From Vibrio sp. HB236076 (GTDB lineage: Bacteria; Pseudomonadota; Gammaproteobacteria; Enterobacterales; Vibrionaceae): a DNA stretch of 64,000 nucleotides. The position numbers were made by a program, and so were the translations under genes. Location of the stretch: assembly GCF_040957575.1 (NCBI RefSeq), contig NZ_CP162602.1, forward strand, positions 62,001-126,000. Reading direction: 5' to 3'. Position 1 is the first letter of the stretch. Each line of letters begins with the position of its first letter. The notes beneath the pieces were generated by a model. The model was not told where the DNA came from. It did not search any database and saw only the letters and a list, made by a program, of their open reading frames with translations. This document shows, piece after piece, positions 8,642 through 18,938 of the stretch.

Positions 8642-10345
8642 TTAACAGCACTGACAATTGCGTTGGTATTTATCCATTTTTCCGATGCCAGGGTTAAACG
8701 TATTCGTAGGATCGAGTTGGTGGTAAAAGGTTTGCAAGCTATTTTCCGCTTCGTAGAGGTGCCCAACATTATGCTCAGCGGGGTATTTCGCGCCACGATC
8801 ATTTAAATGCGCTAACATTTTCTTTTTCATCGCTTTCGTATCGGTGCCTTTTTTAAAGATATAGTCTTGATGGAAGACGTAACAAAAAAAATGACCGTAG
8901 TACAAAGACGCAACGAGGTTTTCTTTCACCTCTTGGGGTAAGGTTTCGACCCAGTCGTCATCGTTTCGTCTCAGGGCAATGTCTAAGGCAACAATATCTT
9001 CAACCTCGTTATGGTGGATGGTTTCATAACGAATCGCAGCCCCCGCGGCGGCAAAGCGGTGTAAGTAGGCTTTTTTGCTTTCTTCCTTATCGCATTCAAA
9101 ATAATCGCAACCAGGGTTTTGCTGCCAATGTTGTTGCAAATACGTGCGCGCTTCCTCAATACCTTCATCGCTCATCTTTAAGATCAGGTGATGTTCGTAC
9201 CGGTCTCGAAAATCTAGCATGCGTGCGGGTAAATGCTGTGGAAAACACTGGCTAAGGTAGTACAGGCACTTGTCTGGTATCTGTTTGGGCAACCATGAGA
9301 GACGATCCAAGGCAGATTCCAGTTTGGCTTTAAGTGCAAACAGTGTAGGCAATCGCTCAGTACCAAGCTTGTCGATCGACAAAAAAGTATCTTTGCCGTA
9401 CTTTTCTGCCAGATTAAAAATGTCGCGATGTAAATACTCCCCCATCTCTGGCAAGTGTTTAAACGTGGTTAATACCTCTTTTCTCAGTTGTGTTAACGCC
9501 TTGGGATCTTGGCAACCGAGGTAGAAGACCTGTTCTTTTTGAGCGATCGGATACGTATCGACACGCACAGCAAACACGCCCAACTTACCGGCACAGCCAC
9601 TCGCTTCAAACAAGCGGCGTTCATCGGCATTAAAACGCGATGGCACGTCACTGCTCACATCGCGGACACGCTGCTGGTATTCACGATCAGAAGCCATCCC
9701 TTGGTCATGCAAAATGCCTTGTGATGGCAAATCTCCCTCTTGTACTTTAGTTAATATCGTCTCTGGCGAGTCGCCAAGCCCTTCAATACCCAGGTGATTC
9801 ACTAAATGCAGTTGGCCGTGTTCATCAACTTGCGCAAACAAAGCCAGTTCGGTATAGGCCGGGCCGCGTTTGACTAAGGCCCCTCCTGAATTATTGGCAA
9901 TACCGCCAACCACGGTCGCCCCCAAAGTCGAGGAACCGATCACCGAATGCGGGGCACGGCCAATCGCCTTAAGCGTTTTTTCTAAGTTGTGAAGGGTCGC
10001 TCCCGGTAAACAAATCGCTTGCTTACCGCCATCAATCAAGTGGATTTGCGGCATTTTCATCACGTTGATGATCACCACCTCGCGGTCATAATCATTGCCA
10101 CTTGGCGCCGAACCTTCCGTTAAGCCGGTTTTTGCTGCCTGCATGATGATGATGCAGTTGGCGTTAACACAGGCTTGGATCACCTGCCATTGCTGCCATA
10201 TCGTGGTTGGAAAAACCACCGCCAATGCCGCCCCCTGACCAGAGCGAAAACCGCGGCGATAATACTGCGTCGGCTGCTCACCATTGAGCACATTGTTGCT
10301 GCCGACGATGGCTTCAAATTGGTTGATCAATTGTTGTATGTCCAT
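8642..10345 (-). CDS. dld: Quinone-dependent D-lactate dehydrogenase
   Basis: A peripheral membrane flavoenzyme that oxidises D-lactate to pyruvate and reduces quinone. It is 567 residues long, close to E. coli Dld (571). An N-terminal FAD-binding PCMH domain shows VVGGIANNSGGALVKRGP near residue 150 and GSAPSGNDYDREVVIINVMK near residue 85. The C-terminal Dld-specific membrane-binding region includes YYGHFFCYVFHQDYIFKKG and ends with NTFNPGIGKM. A GTG four codons earlier is possible, but GGAGGGA is placed correctly for the ATG at 10345. It appears to be a single-gene unit. Confidence 0.95.
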   Translation of the reverse strand: MDIQQLINQFEAIVGSNNVLNGEQPTQYYRRGFRSGQGAALAVVFPTTIWQQWQVIQACVNANCIIIMQAAKTGLTEGSAPSGNDYDREVVIINVMKMPQIHLIDGGKQAICLPGATLHNLEKTLKAIGRAPHSVIGSSTLGATVVGGIANNSGGALVKRGPAYTELALFAQVDEHGQLHLVNHLGIEGLGDSPETILTKVQEGDLPSQGILHDQGMASDREYQQRVRDVSSDVPSRFNADERRLFEASGCAGKLGVFAVRVDTYPIAQKEQVFYLGCQDPKALTQLRKEVLTTFKHLPEMGEYLHRDIFNLAEKYGKDTFLSIDKLGTERLPTLFALKAKLESALDRLSWLPKQIPDKCLYYLSQCFPQHLPARMLDFRDRYEHHLILKMSDEGIEEARTYLQQHWQQNPGCDYFECDKEESKKAYLHRFAAAGAAIRYETIHHNEVEDIVALDIALRRNDDDWVETLPQEVKENLVASLYYGHFFCYVFHQDYIFKKGTDTKAMKKKMLAHLNDRGAKYPAEHNVGHLYEAENSLQTFYHQLDPTNTFNPGIGKMDKYQRNCQCC

Positions 10346-10457
10346 GGCTCCCTCCACTTTGCGTTATTTCATCATCTTACTCACGGTTTAGATGAGAAAA
10401 AGCGATAAAACGCAGAGTTATGGACATCAAGCTTGATCGAGATAGCACAATATAAAA

Positions 10458-10488
10458 AAAGCCCGCTCAACCAAGTTAAGCGGGCTTT
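10458..10488 (-). terminator. Terminator after the BCCT transporter gene
   Basis: A ten-base stem (AAAGCCCGCT/AGCGGGCTTT with an 11-base loop) lies 22 bases past the BCCT stop. On the minus strand it is followed by a T-rich run; flanking A/T runs could let it work in both directions. Confidence 0.85.
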
Positions 10489-10510
10489 ATCGTGGGTTTA
10501 ATACGATAGG

Positions 10511-12046
10511 TTATTCTGGCTTTTTGCTTAGCAACGCAGGGTTTCTAATCCACAAAATCAACGTCGCACTGCACGCAAGAATGATCACGGTGGCCGGTAA
10601 GCCGCCGAGATTCGACAGCTGTTTAACCCCATCAATGCCGACGGTACTGACCATCACCCAAGCGACAAAACCAATCAAAACGCCCCAGAGCAATTTAATC
10701 GGCAGCGACGCTTTTTCATCAGCATCGGCATTAAAGTCTTTGGTACACAGATCGCCAATGGCATCCGTACTTGAGTCTGCCGCGGTGACATAAGAAATAA
10801 ACGCGACCAAGACTAAGAAGAAAGAGGTGATTGCGCTCAGTGGCAATTGATCCATGATGTAATACAGTAACTGCTCTACGCCTTGTTCATTCAAGACCTT
10901 GTACAGTTCGCCGCTCGATTCCGTATCGAGATAAACCGCAATACCCGAGAAGACCGAGACCCACAATAAAATGAAGCTGCTTGGGTAAATGACGCTAACT
11001 TGAATAAATTCTTTCACGGTATACCCTCGGGCAATTTTACCCAGGAACATCGCCGTAATCGGTGCCCAAGCAAACCAAACCGCCCAATAAAAGACACTCC
11101 ACCATTGTGGCCATGGGTCTGCCGCCGCTTGACCAGTAAAGAGACTCAAACGAAAGAAGTTATCGAGATAAGCGCCAAAGCCTTCAACACCAATGGCGAG
11201 CATGAACACGGTTGGCCCTGTGATCAGCACAAAAACAAACAGCGCGATCAGCATCCAAAAGTTGATTTTTGACAGCTTCGCAATCCCTTTGGACAAACCA
11301 CTGCAGGCGGAAAATAAAAAGGTTGCCACAATCGCTACAATCACAATGCCCAAGGTAACAGGCGTTCTATCGACATCGAGGTAGTTGTTCACGCCACCTA
11401 TCAATGTCAGCGCACCGGTCCCCAACGACGACGCCATGCCCACTACTAACGAATACAGAGCGAGCGCATCGACAATACTGGCAACCGTATTGTTCATGTA
11501 ACGACCAAACACCGGCTTTAGCATACTCGAGATCGAAAACGGTAGCTTGAGATTGTGAAAGGCCAAAGCAAAAATCAAGGCCGGAACACAATAGATGGCA
11601 TAAGGCGTTGGCCCCCAGTGTAAAAACATCGCCGAGAAAGCAAATAATTTTGCGTTGGCACTGCCAGGCTCAATACCAAAGCTTTGCGGTGGCGCATGTA
11701 AGTGGTAAATCGGCTCTGCCGTAGTCCAAAACAGTACCCCGACCGCCAGTGTGGTACAAAGCACAATCATAAACCAGCGCGGCTTAGAAATTTTAGGCTG
11801 TGCTCCTTCTCCACCAATACGCACTTGGCTTAGCTTGGAAAAGTAAGTAATGATCACCAAAGCCAACAAATAGAAACTGCCAAAGCTGAACAACCATGAG
11901 AAATGGGTCAACACACTGGTGTTCAGAGCGCCGGTATAATCAGTAAACGCTTCTAGGTCGACCAAGCTGAAAATCACAGCGGCGACCAAAATACTAAAGG
12001 TTGGCAAAAATACCAGTGGCCTAATTGTTTTTAATTGATTTAACAT
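10511..12046 (-). CDS. BCCT-family transporter (betaine/carnitine/choline type)
   Basis: A 511-residue inner-membrane transporter with about twelve helices. The family tryptophan box appears as WWSVFYWAVWFAWAPITAMF near residue 310, followed by LGKIARGYTVKEF. The substrate-site region FWTTAEPIYHLHAPP is near residue 105. It lacks the long charged C-terminal tail of osmosensors such as BetP, so it is more likely a nutrient or precursor carrier than an osmotic-stress carrier. It lies 18 bases after a CocE-type hydrolase gene on the same strand and is closed by a terminator, so transport and ester or amide hydrolysis are probably linked. Substrate unknown: a quaternary ammonium or sulfonium compound. 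Confidence 0.88.
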   Translation of the reverse strand: MLNQLKTIRPLVFLPTFSILVAAVIFSLVDLEAFTDYTGALNTSVLTHFSWLFSFGSFYLLALVIITYFSKLSQVRIGGEGAQPKISKPRWFMIVLCTTLAVGVLFWTTAEPIYHLHAPPQSFGIEPGSANAKLFAFSAMFLHWGPTPYAIYCVPALIFALAFHNLKLPFSISSMLKPVFGRYMNNTVASIVDALALYSLVVGMASSLGTGALTLIGGVNNYLDVDRTPVTLGIVIVAIVATFLFSACSGLSKGIAKLSKINFWMLIALFVFVLITGPTVFMLAIGVEGFGAYLDNFFRLSLFTGQAAADPWPQWWSVFYWAVWFAWAPITAMFLGKIARGYTVKEFIQVSVIYPSSFILLWVSVFSGIAVYLDTESSGELYKVLNEQGVEQLLYYIMDQLPLSAITSFFLVLVAFISYVTAADSSTDAIGDLCTKDFNADADEKASLPIKLLWGVLIGFVAWVMVSTVGIDGVKQLSNLGGLPATVIILACSATLILWIRNPALLSKKPE

Positions 12047-12064
12047 GTGTTTTTCCTATTATCA

Positions 12065-14056
12065 CTACATGTACTGACGCAAGATAGCGTTGTCGAATTG
12101 CTTCTCAAACACCACTTGCCCATCACAAGTTGCTTTCCATTGCACCTTGACGTAAAAATACGTTTCATCACAGGTCATGGTGTAAACGCCATCAAGACCC
12201 GTTCGCCAACCCTCTCTTCCCATATCAACAGACAAAGCCAGCTGGTTCTTAGCGCTCAACGGATTGTCTGGATGAATAGAAAGGGTTTGATTGACCTTAA
12301 AATCGACCTCAGTGTCGGCAGAGTTAAAGTACCAACAGCCAAAATCATCCTTGGTTTCTAAATGGGTCATACCGGTTTTATAATCGCGATGCACGACTCG
12401 TTGGCAATCGCCCTGTCTGCGCTGTTCGCCATTGGCCAGCAGCGGTTTAGCGTAAGCCGGCACAAGCTCGCTCTCTTGCGGCGTTGGGTTCGTCGGTACA
12501 ATCAACTGGCACGCTTGCGGGAACACAGTAAGACGGGTGGACTCGGCACTTGGCCAAACCAGCGGCCAATAGGCGGTTGAAATCGCAGTGCGCAGTTTAT
12601 GGCCTTTGGGAATCACATACGCCATATGATAAAGATCGACATCGATGTCGTACTCCTGACCAACGTCCAACAACTCGGGTTTTTCATGACTGTTGCGATG
12701 GGACAAATTCAGCACACCATGGGTGACTCGCGTGACCTCACCTGTGGGATGAACATCCGAAATACGCACACAAATCTGGCCGTTTTCTCGGTCGCTGGCT
12801 AAGCGAAGTTTGGCTTGAATTTGTCCCGCGATATTGAGGTCTTGAGTCAAGGTTTCGCTGTCAAACACCAAGGAGCCCGCATCATCAATACGCTGGTCAA
12901 CAGGGTGTTCCATGTCCATCCGGATACCAGCACACAATCGCCCGCCATCAAGGCCAACGGTATGGGGGGATTGAATGGTGAGCGGCTCAGAGTCGGCAGG
13001 AGAAGATGCTAAGCCACGCTGATTGAAATAGAAAATCTCTTCGACAGTATTAGAAGATGGCCAACACGGCTCACTCACCCATCGTCCAGGACGAAACTCA
13101 TAGTCCCCTTGAGGTTTAACACTGTCTTGCAGGTAGTAATGCAATTGTGGCTCTTGATCGATGCCATTGTCGATGTCTTTTAACCACTTATCCCACCAAC
13201 GAACCGACTCTTTAACAAAGTCCATTTGCGGGTTGGGGTACGCAATATTGGGGTATTTGTGTGCCCACGGACCAATCAAGCCTTTTTTTGGACCTGATAA
13301 ATTGGATAACAAGGAAAAAACCGTGTTGCGATAGGTATCAGCCCAGCCGCCAATGGTGTACACCGGGATTTGGATTTGACTAAAGTCTTCACACACCGAG
13401 CCGTGCTGCCAGTACTCACTGCGCGTTTGTTCAGAGAGCCAAGTATCGCTCAAGTTAGGCATAGTCTCTAAGCGAGACAACCAAGTTTGCTGCCAATCTT
13501 CACCGACAAATTTCGGGTCGGGACAACGGGCTTGAGCATAAGCCCAGAAAAAGGCGGCCCAGTCCATATTATCGTTGAGCATACAGCCGCCGAGATAGTG
13601 AATATCATCGCGGTATCGATCATCGGTCGAACAAATGGTAATGATGGCTTTAAGCGACGGCGGGTTTAACGCGGCGATTTGCAAGGAGTTAAAACCGCCC
13701 CACGAAATCCCCATCATACCCACGTTGCCATTACACCACGGCTGTTTGGCTAAGTACTCAATCACTTCACAGCCGTCTTTGAGCTCTTGCGGCGAATACT
13801 CATCATCAAAGAAACCCTCAGATTCCCCCGTCCCGCGCAAATCCACTCGAATACACGCGTAACCTTGTTCGGCGGTCTCGACCATGGTGATTTCGTCGCG
13901 AATCACGGTGCCATCGCTTTTTCGATAGGGTAAGAACTCCAAAATCGCCGGCACAGGTTTGCTCTGTGCATCACTAGGGAGCCAAGCGCGATACGCTAAT
14001 CGAGTACCGTCTTCTAGGGTAATCCAATCGTGCTGGATCTCTTTGATTGTCGCCAT
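12065..14056 (-). CDS. CocE/NonD-family alpha/beta hydrolase
   Basis: A 663-residue serine hydrolase of the X-Pro dipeptidyl-peptidase S15/cocaine esterase family. The nucleophile motif GISWGG is at about residue 132, RVDLRGTGESEG about 92 and a G-x-W-x-D-T-Y-R segment (IGGWADTYRN) about 262, supplying the acid. The C-terminal half is the beta-rich PepX_C jelly roll. No signal peptide is seen from the chosen ATG at 14056, which has an AAGG ribosome site; an upstream ATG would add 13 residues. It is first in a two-gene unit with the BCCT transporter and faces a LysR-type regulator. The natural substrate is not known; an acyl ester or peptide of an imported betaine is my inference. Confidence 0.85.
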   Translation of the reverse strand: MATIKEIQHDWITLEDGTRLAYRAWLPSDAQSKPVPAILEFLPYRKSDGTVIRDEITMVETAEQGYACIRVDLRGTGESEGFFDDEYSPQELKDGCEVIEYLAKQPWCNGNVGMMGISWGGFNSLQIAALNPPSLKAIITICSTDDRYRDDIHYLGGCMLNDNMDWAAFFWAYAQARCPDPKFVGEDWQQTWLSRLETMPNLSDTWLSEQTRSEYWQHGSVCEDFSQIQIPVYTIGGWADTYRNTVFSLLSNLSGPKKGLIGPWAHKYPNIAYPNPQMDFVKESVRWWDKWLKDIDNGIDQEPQLHYYLQDSVKPQGDYEFRPGRWVSEPCWPSSNTVEEIFYFNQRGLASSPADSEPLTIQSPHTVGLDGGRLCAGIRMDMEHPVDQRIDDAGSLVFDSETLTQDLNIAGQIQAKLRLASDRENGQICVRISDVHPTGEVTRVTHGVLNLSHRNSHEKPELLDVGQEYDIDVDLYHMAYVIPKGHKLRTAISTAYWPLVWPSAESTRLTVFPQACQLIVPTNPTPQESELVPAYAKPLLANGEQRRQGDCQRVVHRDYKTGMTHLETKDDFGCWYFNSADTEVDFKVNQTLSIHPDNPLSAKNQLALSVDMGREGWRTGLDGVYTMTCDETYFYVKVQWKATCDGQVVFEKQFDNAILRQYM

Positions 14057-14170
14057 ACAAAACCTTTCGACTTCAAAATAAATTTCTTCCATCATAAGGC
14101 TATTGTATTGCGAGTAAATTGATATTTAGTTAATATGGTATGAACTAAAAGTTTACACCTATGGCTGCCC

Positions 14171-15106
14171 ATGTCCTTTAATCGACAAAAAATCCCCCCG
14201 CTTTCTTGTTTGGTCATGTTCGAGTCTGCTGCTCGGCTTGGAAGTATAACCCAAGCTTCAAAGGAGCTTTTTGTCTCACCAACCGCCGTCAGTAAGCAAT
14301 TAAAAAACTTAGAAACCTCACTCAATATGACCTTGTTACACCGCTCTAAACAAGGGGTTGAACTCAGTGTCGATGGCAAGCGCTATTATAAAAAAGTGGT
14401 TGAAGCTCTAACGATTTTAGCCAGTGAATGTGAACCCGATCTTGGGCACAGTAATAAAAATGAACTCGACTTAGAAGTTGGGCTGTGTTTTTTGCACTTT
14501 TGGTTACTGCCAAGGCTCGACGACTTTCGCAAAGCCCACCCCGATATTCAGTTAAACCTCAGCGTTAATAATGACTATAATGTCGGCATGGATGACAGCC
14601 AATACGACATTGCTTTTTATTACTCGCAAGTTGATGGCAGTAACAAACATAACTATTTAGTGTTCCACGAGAGAATGCAACTGGTATGCAGCCCGGCGTT
14701 TCTAGAGCAACAAGGGGGAAAAATTGACCTGCAACAGGTGTTTGATTTGCCCTTGATCATGCTCAAAAATGAGCGGCCGAATTGGGAGGGTTGGCAGTCT
14801 TGGAGCAAACAACTCAATCTCGATTATCACAAACCCAGGCAGGTGTTAAAGGTTAACGACCAGGTGGCAGTGATCCAAGCAGCGCTCAATAACGCCGGTT
14901 TAGCCCTGGCTTGGGATTGGCAAATTCGCGATCATATTCAACAAGGCCAGCTCATTTGCGTATCTCAAACGATTGAATTCCCTAATAAAGCTTATTTCCT
15001 TACCATTGCCCCGCACTGCCATACGCCAAGTGCAAAGCAATTTATCAACTGGGTACTGGCACAAGAGCAAAGCGAATACCCTGGCGCCATGTTTCCACAG
15101 CAGTAA
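14171..15106 (+). CDS. LysR-type transcriptional regulator (GcvA-like)
   Basis: A 311-residue LysR regulator. The winged helix-turn-helix (about residues 10-70) carries MFESAARLGSITQASKELFV and SPTAVSKQLKNLE, followed by an effector-binding domain ending in a GLALAWDWQIRDHIQQGQL segment. It is transcribed away from the hydrolase-BCCT genes across a 115-base gap, the classic layout for a LysR protein that controls its divergent neighbours. The GcvA-type subgroup is inferred from the start IPPLSCLVMFESAARLGS. Effector unknown. Confidence 0.9.
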   Translation: MSFNRQKIPPLSCLVMFESAARLGSITQASKELFVSPTAVSKQLKNLETSLNMTLLHRSKQGVELSVDGKRYYKKVVEALTILASECEPDLGHSNKNELDLEVGLCFLHFWLLPRLDDFRKAHPDIQLNLSVNNDYNVGMDDSQYDIAFYYSQVDGSNKHNYLVFHERMQLVCSPAFLEQQGGKIDLQQVFDLPLIMLKNERPNWEGWQSWSKQLNLDYHKPRQVLKVNDQVAVIQAALNNAGLALAWDWQIRDHIQQGQLICVSQTIEFPNKAYFLTIAPHCHTPSAKQFINWVLAQEQSEYPGAMFPQQ

Positions 15107-15208
15107 AAAGCAATATGGGTCAGCGCTAAATCACAAGAGGTGACATGATCACCTCTTTTTCTGTGTGCTGCGCTCAGGCTTTGGTGACTGAAGTCATCAT
15201 AGCCAAGG

Positions 15209-16630
15209 CTATCGATACTCAGCCTCTTCTGGCTGGCTTTGGTTTTGGCTCAGATTCAAGTTCTGACTGAGATCCAAGTTTACAGGAGAAGCACCCTCGC
15301 CCTGAGAATAGTACCCCGCTCGCTTAAGTTGACGCTCGGCAATGGTCTGAGAGGCATTGAGCGCTTCTTCAACGGAAAGCTCGCCAGACAAAGCTTGCGC
15401 CACTTTTTGTGAGGTGTAACCGGCAATAGACACGAACTCCGGGATCGACGCGAACTGGATCCCTTGATACGGCGATGGCGGCAAGGTATTGTTTTTCGGA
15501 TCCGCTGAATTGAGCGCTTTGAGTTCTTCGCTGGCAAACTCACCGGTTGCCGCTAAAAACGCTTCATTTTGGTAAGTCGATTGACGAGTCCCAGTCGGTA
15601 CTTTCCCCCAGCCCTGTTTTTGCGCCACCAACTCTATGTATTGTTTTGAGGTGGCCCAATTAATGAAGGTTTGCGCTGCGTCAGCCTGTTGTGAGCCACT
15701 GGGGATCGCCAATGCCCAAGCCCACAGCCAATTGGCCCCTTTTGTGGTAGCTTGATAAGGCGTTTGCGCAAAGCCCCATTGGTCCGCGTACTGACTTTTT
15801 TGACTGTCTAATAAAAAGGAGCCCGCAACGGAAGCATCCACCCACATGGCGCAATGCCCATCACGAGACATAGAGAGGATCTCATTAAAGCTGTTTTTTT
15901 GCGGTTGCGGTGGCCCAAATTGGGTGAGTAAATCGACGTAAAAACGCACCGCTTGCTGCCACACTTGGCCATTGATTTGCGGTTGCCATTGGTTGTTAAA
16001 CCACTGACCGCCGAAACTGTTGACTAAGGTAGTCACCAGCGCCATGTTATCGCCCCAGCCGGCCTTGCCGCGTAAACAAATCCCGTATTGCTGCTGCTCT
16101 GGCTTGTGGAGTTGACTGGCATATTGTTGAATTTGCTGCCAGGTTGGTCGCTGTTTTAAGCTGATCCCGGCTTGCTCAAACAGATCTTTGCGATACATTA
16201 GTGTCGAGCTTTCGCCGTAAAACGGGGCCGCGTAGAGCGTCGATTGATACGACAAACCCTCGCGCACTTTAGGCAACAAATCGTCCACTTGATACTGTGC
16301 ATCGGGTTTTAAAGCGGTTAACCAACCACGCTCTGCCCAAATTGGCGTTTCATACATGCCCAGTGTAATGACATCGTAATTCGCCCCTTGAGACGCAATG
16401 TCAGCAATGACGCGCATGCGCAAACTGCCTTCATTAAACGTATGCCAATTTAATTGAATATCCGGGTATTGCTTTTCAAACGCCTCTCCAAGAGACTGCA
16501 TGGCGATCATATGGCCATTGTTGACGGTCGCAATGTTAAGCTCAACCGCAGACAGGCTATGCGCGGTGAAAAGAGCGGGACAAAATAAGGCCAAGGCCAG
16601 GCGGTTCAAGCGTTGCATGGGTAACAGCAT
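15209..16630 (-). CDS. Orphan ABC-type extracellular solute-binding protein (family 1)
   Basis: A 473-residue periplasmic binding protein with a signal peptide (about 1-28, ending SLSAVE). The fold is that of sugar and polyol binding proteins: the N-lobe NIATVNNGHMIAMQSLGEAF resembles sorbitol/mannitol binders, followed by FYGESSTLMYRKDLFEQAG and a C-lobe GANWLWAWALAIPSGSQQAD. The first ATG has GGAG seven bases upstream. The C-terminus is odd: a repetitive Asp/Asn-Leu-Ser-Gln tail. No permease or ATPase genes adjoin it. Instead it lies divergent to a chemoreceptor across 157 bases, suggesting it delivers ligand to that receptor or to a distant transporter. Confidence 0.85.
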   Translation of the reverse strand: MLLPMQRLNRLALALFCPALFTAHSLSAVELNIATVNNGHMIAMQSLGEAFEKQYPDIQLNWHTFNEGSLRMRVIADIASQGANYDVITLGMYETPIWAERGWLTALKPDAQYQVDDLLPKVREGLSYQSTLYAAPFYGESSTLMYRKDLFEQAGISLKQRPTWQQIQQYASQLHKPEQQQYGICLRGKAGWGDNMALVTTLVNSFGGQWFNNQWQPQINGQVWQQAVRFYVDLLTQFGPPQPQKNSFNEILSMSRDGHCAMWVDASVAGSFLLDSQKSQYADQWGFAQTPYQATTKGANWLWAWALAIPSGSQQADAAQTFINWATSKQYIELVAQKQGWGKVPTGTRQSTYQNEAFLAATGEFASEELKALNSADPKNNTLPPSPYQGIQFASIPEFVSIAGYTSQKVAQALSGELSVEEALNASQTIAERQLKRAGYYSQGEGASPVNLDLSQNLNLSQNQSQPEEAEYR

Positions 16631-16787
16631 GGGAAAACTCCAAGAAAATTCTCCTTCTTAAATAACACAAGTAATCAATACAATTAAATGCGTCAATTCA
16701 CATATTGTATAATTTGTTCGTGTCGATGGCCGTGTTATGCGATATTTTTCTCAATAAGTTCCAAATCACTCGCTTGCAGGTAGAAAG

Positions 16788-18845
16788 ATGTCGCCCACAA
16801 CAGTTGCTAAACCCTCATCCCGATTTTCTATGAACTTGTCATCCAAAATGACATTGAGTTTCGTCTTCATTGGCCTATTATTTGTTGCGGTCGCTTGGCA
16901 AAACTACCAAAATACCCAACAGGTGAGCAATGGATTGTCTGTGATCAATGACCAATCTTCTCCTGTGGTCCGAACCGCCTCCGAGCTCGACGCCTTAGTG
17001 GCCAATATTGAACCGGTTATTCTCAACCTCACACACACCTCACAAGCCTCGATGTTTGAGCAACAACACCAGTCGCTGCAAGACAATAAAAGCAACATCA
17101 AGGACAAACTCACTCAGCTCAAATCGATTCCACTTTCTGGTTCGTTAAAAACCACCGTGGATAACGCACTGCGAGACCTGAATGAAGAAGTGGAAAAAAT
17201 CAATGCCATTACGCAAACAGTGAGCCAACTTCAACAGAGTAAACTGGAGCTCGACCGTCAATCTTTAGCACTTAACCGCCACTTAAATCAATTACAGCAA
17301 GACCTAGAACCTCTGCTGCAAAACACCTTATTGATACTGGAAAACGACGCAGTCATTTCGGTGGTCAACGAGATTAATGCATCCATGAACAACGGCTTAC
17401 TGATCATTGAGCGCATCATTGCCGTCCAATCTCAATCACAACTGGCCGAGCTACAAAACCAATTCGTACAATGGCAAAACAGCCACTCCAACTTATTGCC
17501 GACCTTAATTTTTGCCTCTCAACAAGCCGAATATCAATTATTCGTCAAAGACTTTTCACATTTGACATTAGAGTTACTCAATGCCGTCGAAGGGGAAGAT
17601 GGTTTGTTGGCGTCACAAGAACAGCGTTTAGGCATACTCTCTCAGCAGGCGAGTGAAATAAAAGTCCTTAAGCAAGAGCTCGACAGCACATCGGCACTCA
17701 CCAATGCGCTACTCGGTAATGCCTTTACCATCAATCAACAGCTTTCGCAGTCCATCGATCATCGAGTAGAACAGCAAAATCGCACGTCCTTATTAATCGG
17801 GTTAACCTTAATTGCCGCGATTGTCATCATTTCATTGTGGCTGTCGCGTCTCATCAAGCAAGCGACTCGCGGGTTCACTCATGAGTTCGAAGCGCTGTCT
17901 GAGGGTCAGTTAAAAGAATTGGCGCTATCGGGTAAAAACGATGAGTTCGGTCGCCTTAATGATTTATTGGTCAATGTGATTGCGCACTTAAAAGAAACCG
18001 TGCTCGATATTCGTCACTCTTCAGACTCTGTCGAGCACTCCGTCAAGACGGTATCGAGCAGCGCGACACAAACGCGTCAAATTGTCGAGCAGCAAAAACA
18101 CGAACTCGATTCCATTGCCGCCGCCCTAGTTGAAATGAACGCCACGGCTCAAGAAGTGGCTCAGCACACCGATAATACCCACTCTAAAGTTCTACAAGCC
18201 ACTGAGCTCTCGAGAAATGGGCGTCAACAAGTCCAAGATAGCCGCCGCGGGGTCGATCAAATGGTCAGCCAAACTGCCAAGACGATTAGTGCGATCAACG
18301 ATCTCAACCAAGGCGTGAGAAGTATCGAAGGGATCATCGATACCATTACGGCGATTGCTGAGCAAACCAACCTGCTGGCACTCAACGCCGCGATTGAAGC
18401 CGCTCGAGCGGGTGAATACGGGCGTGGCTTTGCGGTGGTCGCCGATGAAGTTCGCGAATTAGCCACTCGCACGCAAAAGTCGACGTTAGAAATTCAAGAC
18501 AAGATTGCTGCGATGGTCAACGATGCCCAAACTGCGGTTTCCGTGATCAACCAAAGTGAAGAGATTGCCGCCAGCAGCTTAGAGCAAGCGCAAGTTGCCG
18601 ATGCTACCATTTTGGAGTTTGAGCAGTTAATGAATGAAATTCAGGACTTGAGTCACTTGGTATCGACAGCCGCAGAACAACAAGCGGCAACGTTAAAAGA
18701 GCTGGATCAAAATATCAACCAAGTGGCGTTGTTGGCAGACAGTACCAACCAACAAGCGGAAAACACCGAAACAGAGGCCGGTAAACAAGTTGGCTTTGTG
18801 CAATCGCTCGAGAAAAGCTTAGCGCGATTTAAGGTTGTTCAATAA
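16788..18845 (+). CDS. Methyl-accepting chemotaxis protein
   Basis: A 685-residue transmembrane chemoreceptor. TM1 is at about 21-38, then a long helical periplasmic domain (about 40-330), TM2 about 331-352, a HAMP segment, and a cytoplasmic signalling coiled coil. The highly conserved hairpin tip around residues 524-560 contains [18 protein letters not shown] and [14 protein letters not shown]. It signals through CheW/CheA to the flagellar motor. No pentapeptide tether for CheR is visible at the C-terminus. It is divergent from an orphan polyol-type binding protein, a likely ligand partner. A bidirectional terminator follows. Confidence 0.95.
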   Translation: MSPTTVAKPSSRFSMNLSSKMTLSFVFIGLLFVAVAWQNYQNTQQVSNGLSVINDQSSPVVRTASELDALVANIEPVILNLTHTSQASMFEQQHQSLQDNKSNIKDKLTQLKSIPLSGSLKTTVDNALRDLNEEVEKINAITQTVSQLQQSKLELDRQSLALNRHLNQLQQDLEPLLQNTLLILENDAVISVVNEINASMNNGLLIIERIIAVQSQSQLAELQNQFVQWQNSHSNLLPTLIFASQQAEYQLFVKDFSHLTLELLNAVEGEDGLLASQEQRLGILSQQASEIKVLKQELDSTSALTNALLGNAFTINQQLSQSIDHRVEQQNRTSLLIGLTLIAAIVIISLWLSRLIKQATRGFTHEFEALSEGQLKELALSGKNDEFGRLNDLLVNVIAHLKETVLDIRHSSDSVEHSVKTVSSSATQTRQIVEQQKHELDSIAAALVEMNATAQEVAQHTDNTHSKVLQATELSRNGRQQVQDSRRGVDQMVSQTAKTISAINDLNQGVRSIEGIIDTITAIAEQTNLLALNAAIEAARAGEYGRGFAVVADEVRELATRTQKSTLEIQDKIAAMVNDAQTAVSVINQSEEIAASSLEQAQVADATILEFEQLMNEIQDLSHLVSTAAEQQAATLKELDQNINQVALLADSTNQQAENTETEAGKQVGFVQSLEKSLARFKVVQ

Positions 18846-18885
18846 CAAGTCAACTCACTCTCTCGCCCTACTAACTGTAGTAAAA

Positions 18886-18925
18886 ACGCGCCAACCCCAC
18901 TCACTGGGGTTAGCGCATTTGCTTT
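18886..18925. terminator. Bidirectional terminator between the chemoreceptor and oxidoreductase genes
   Basis: A strong stem AACCCCA/TGGGGTT, extended by GCGC/GCGC across one mismatch (18888-18916), has A residues on the left and a T run on the right. It lies between convergent genes and can end both transcripts. Confidence 0.85.
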
Positions 18926-18938
18926 TTTCCGTACTCAC

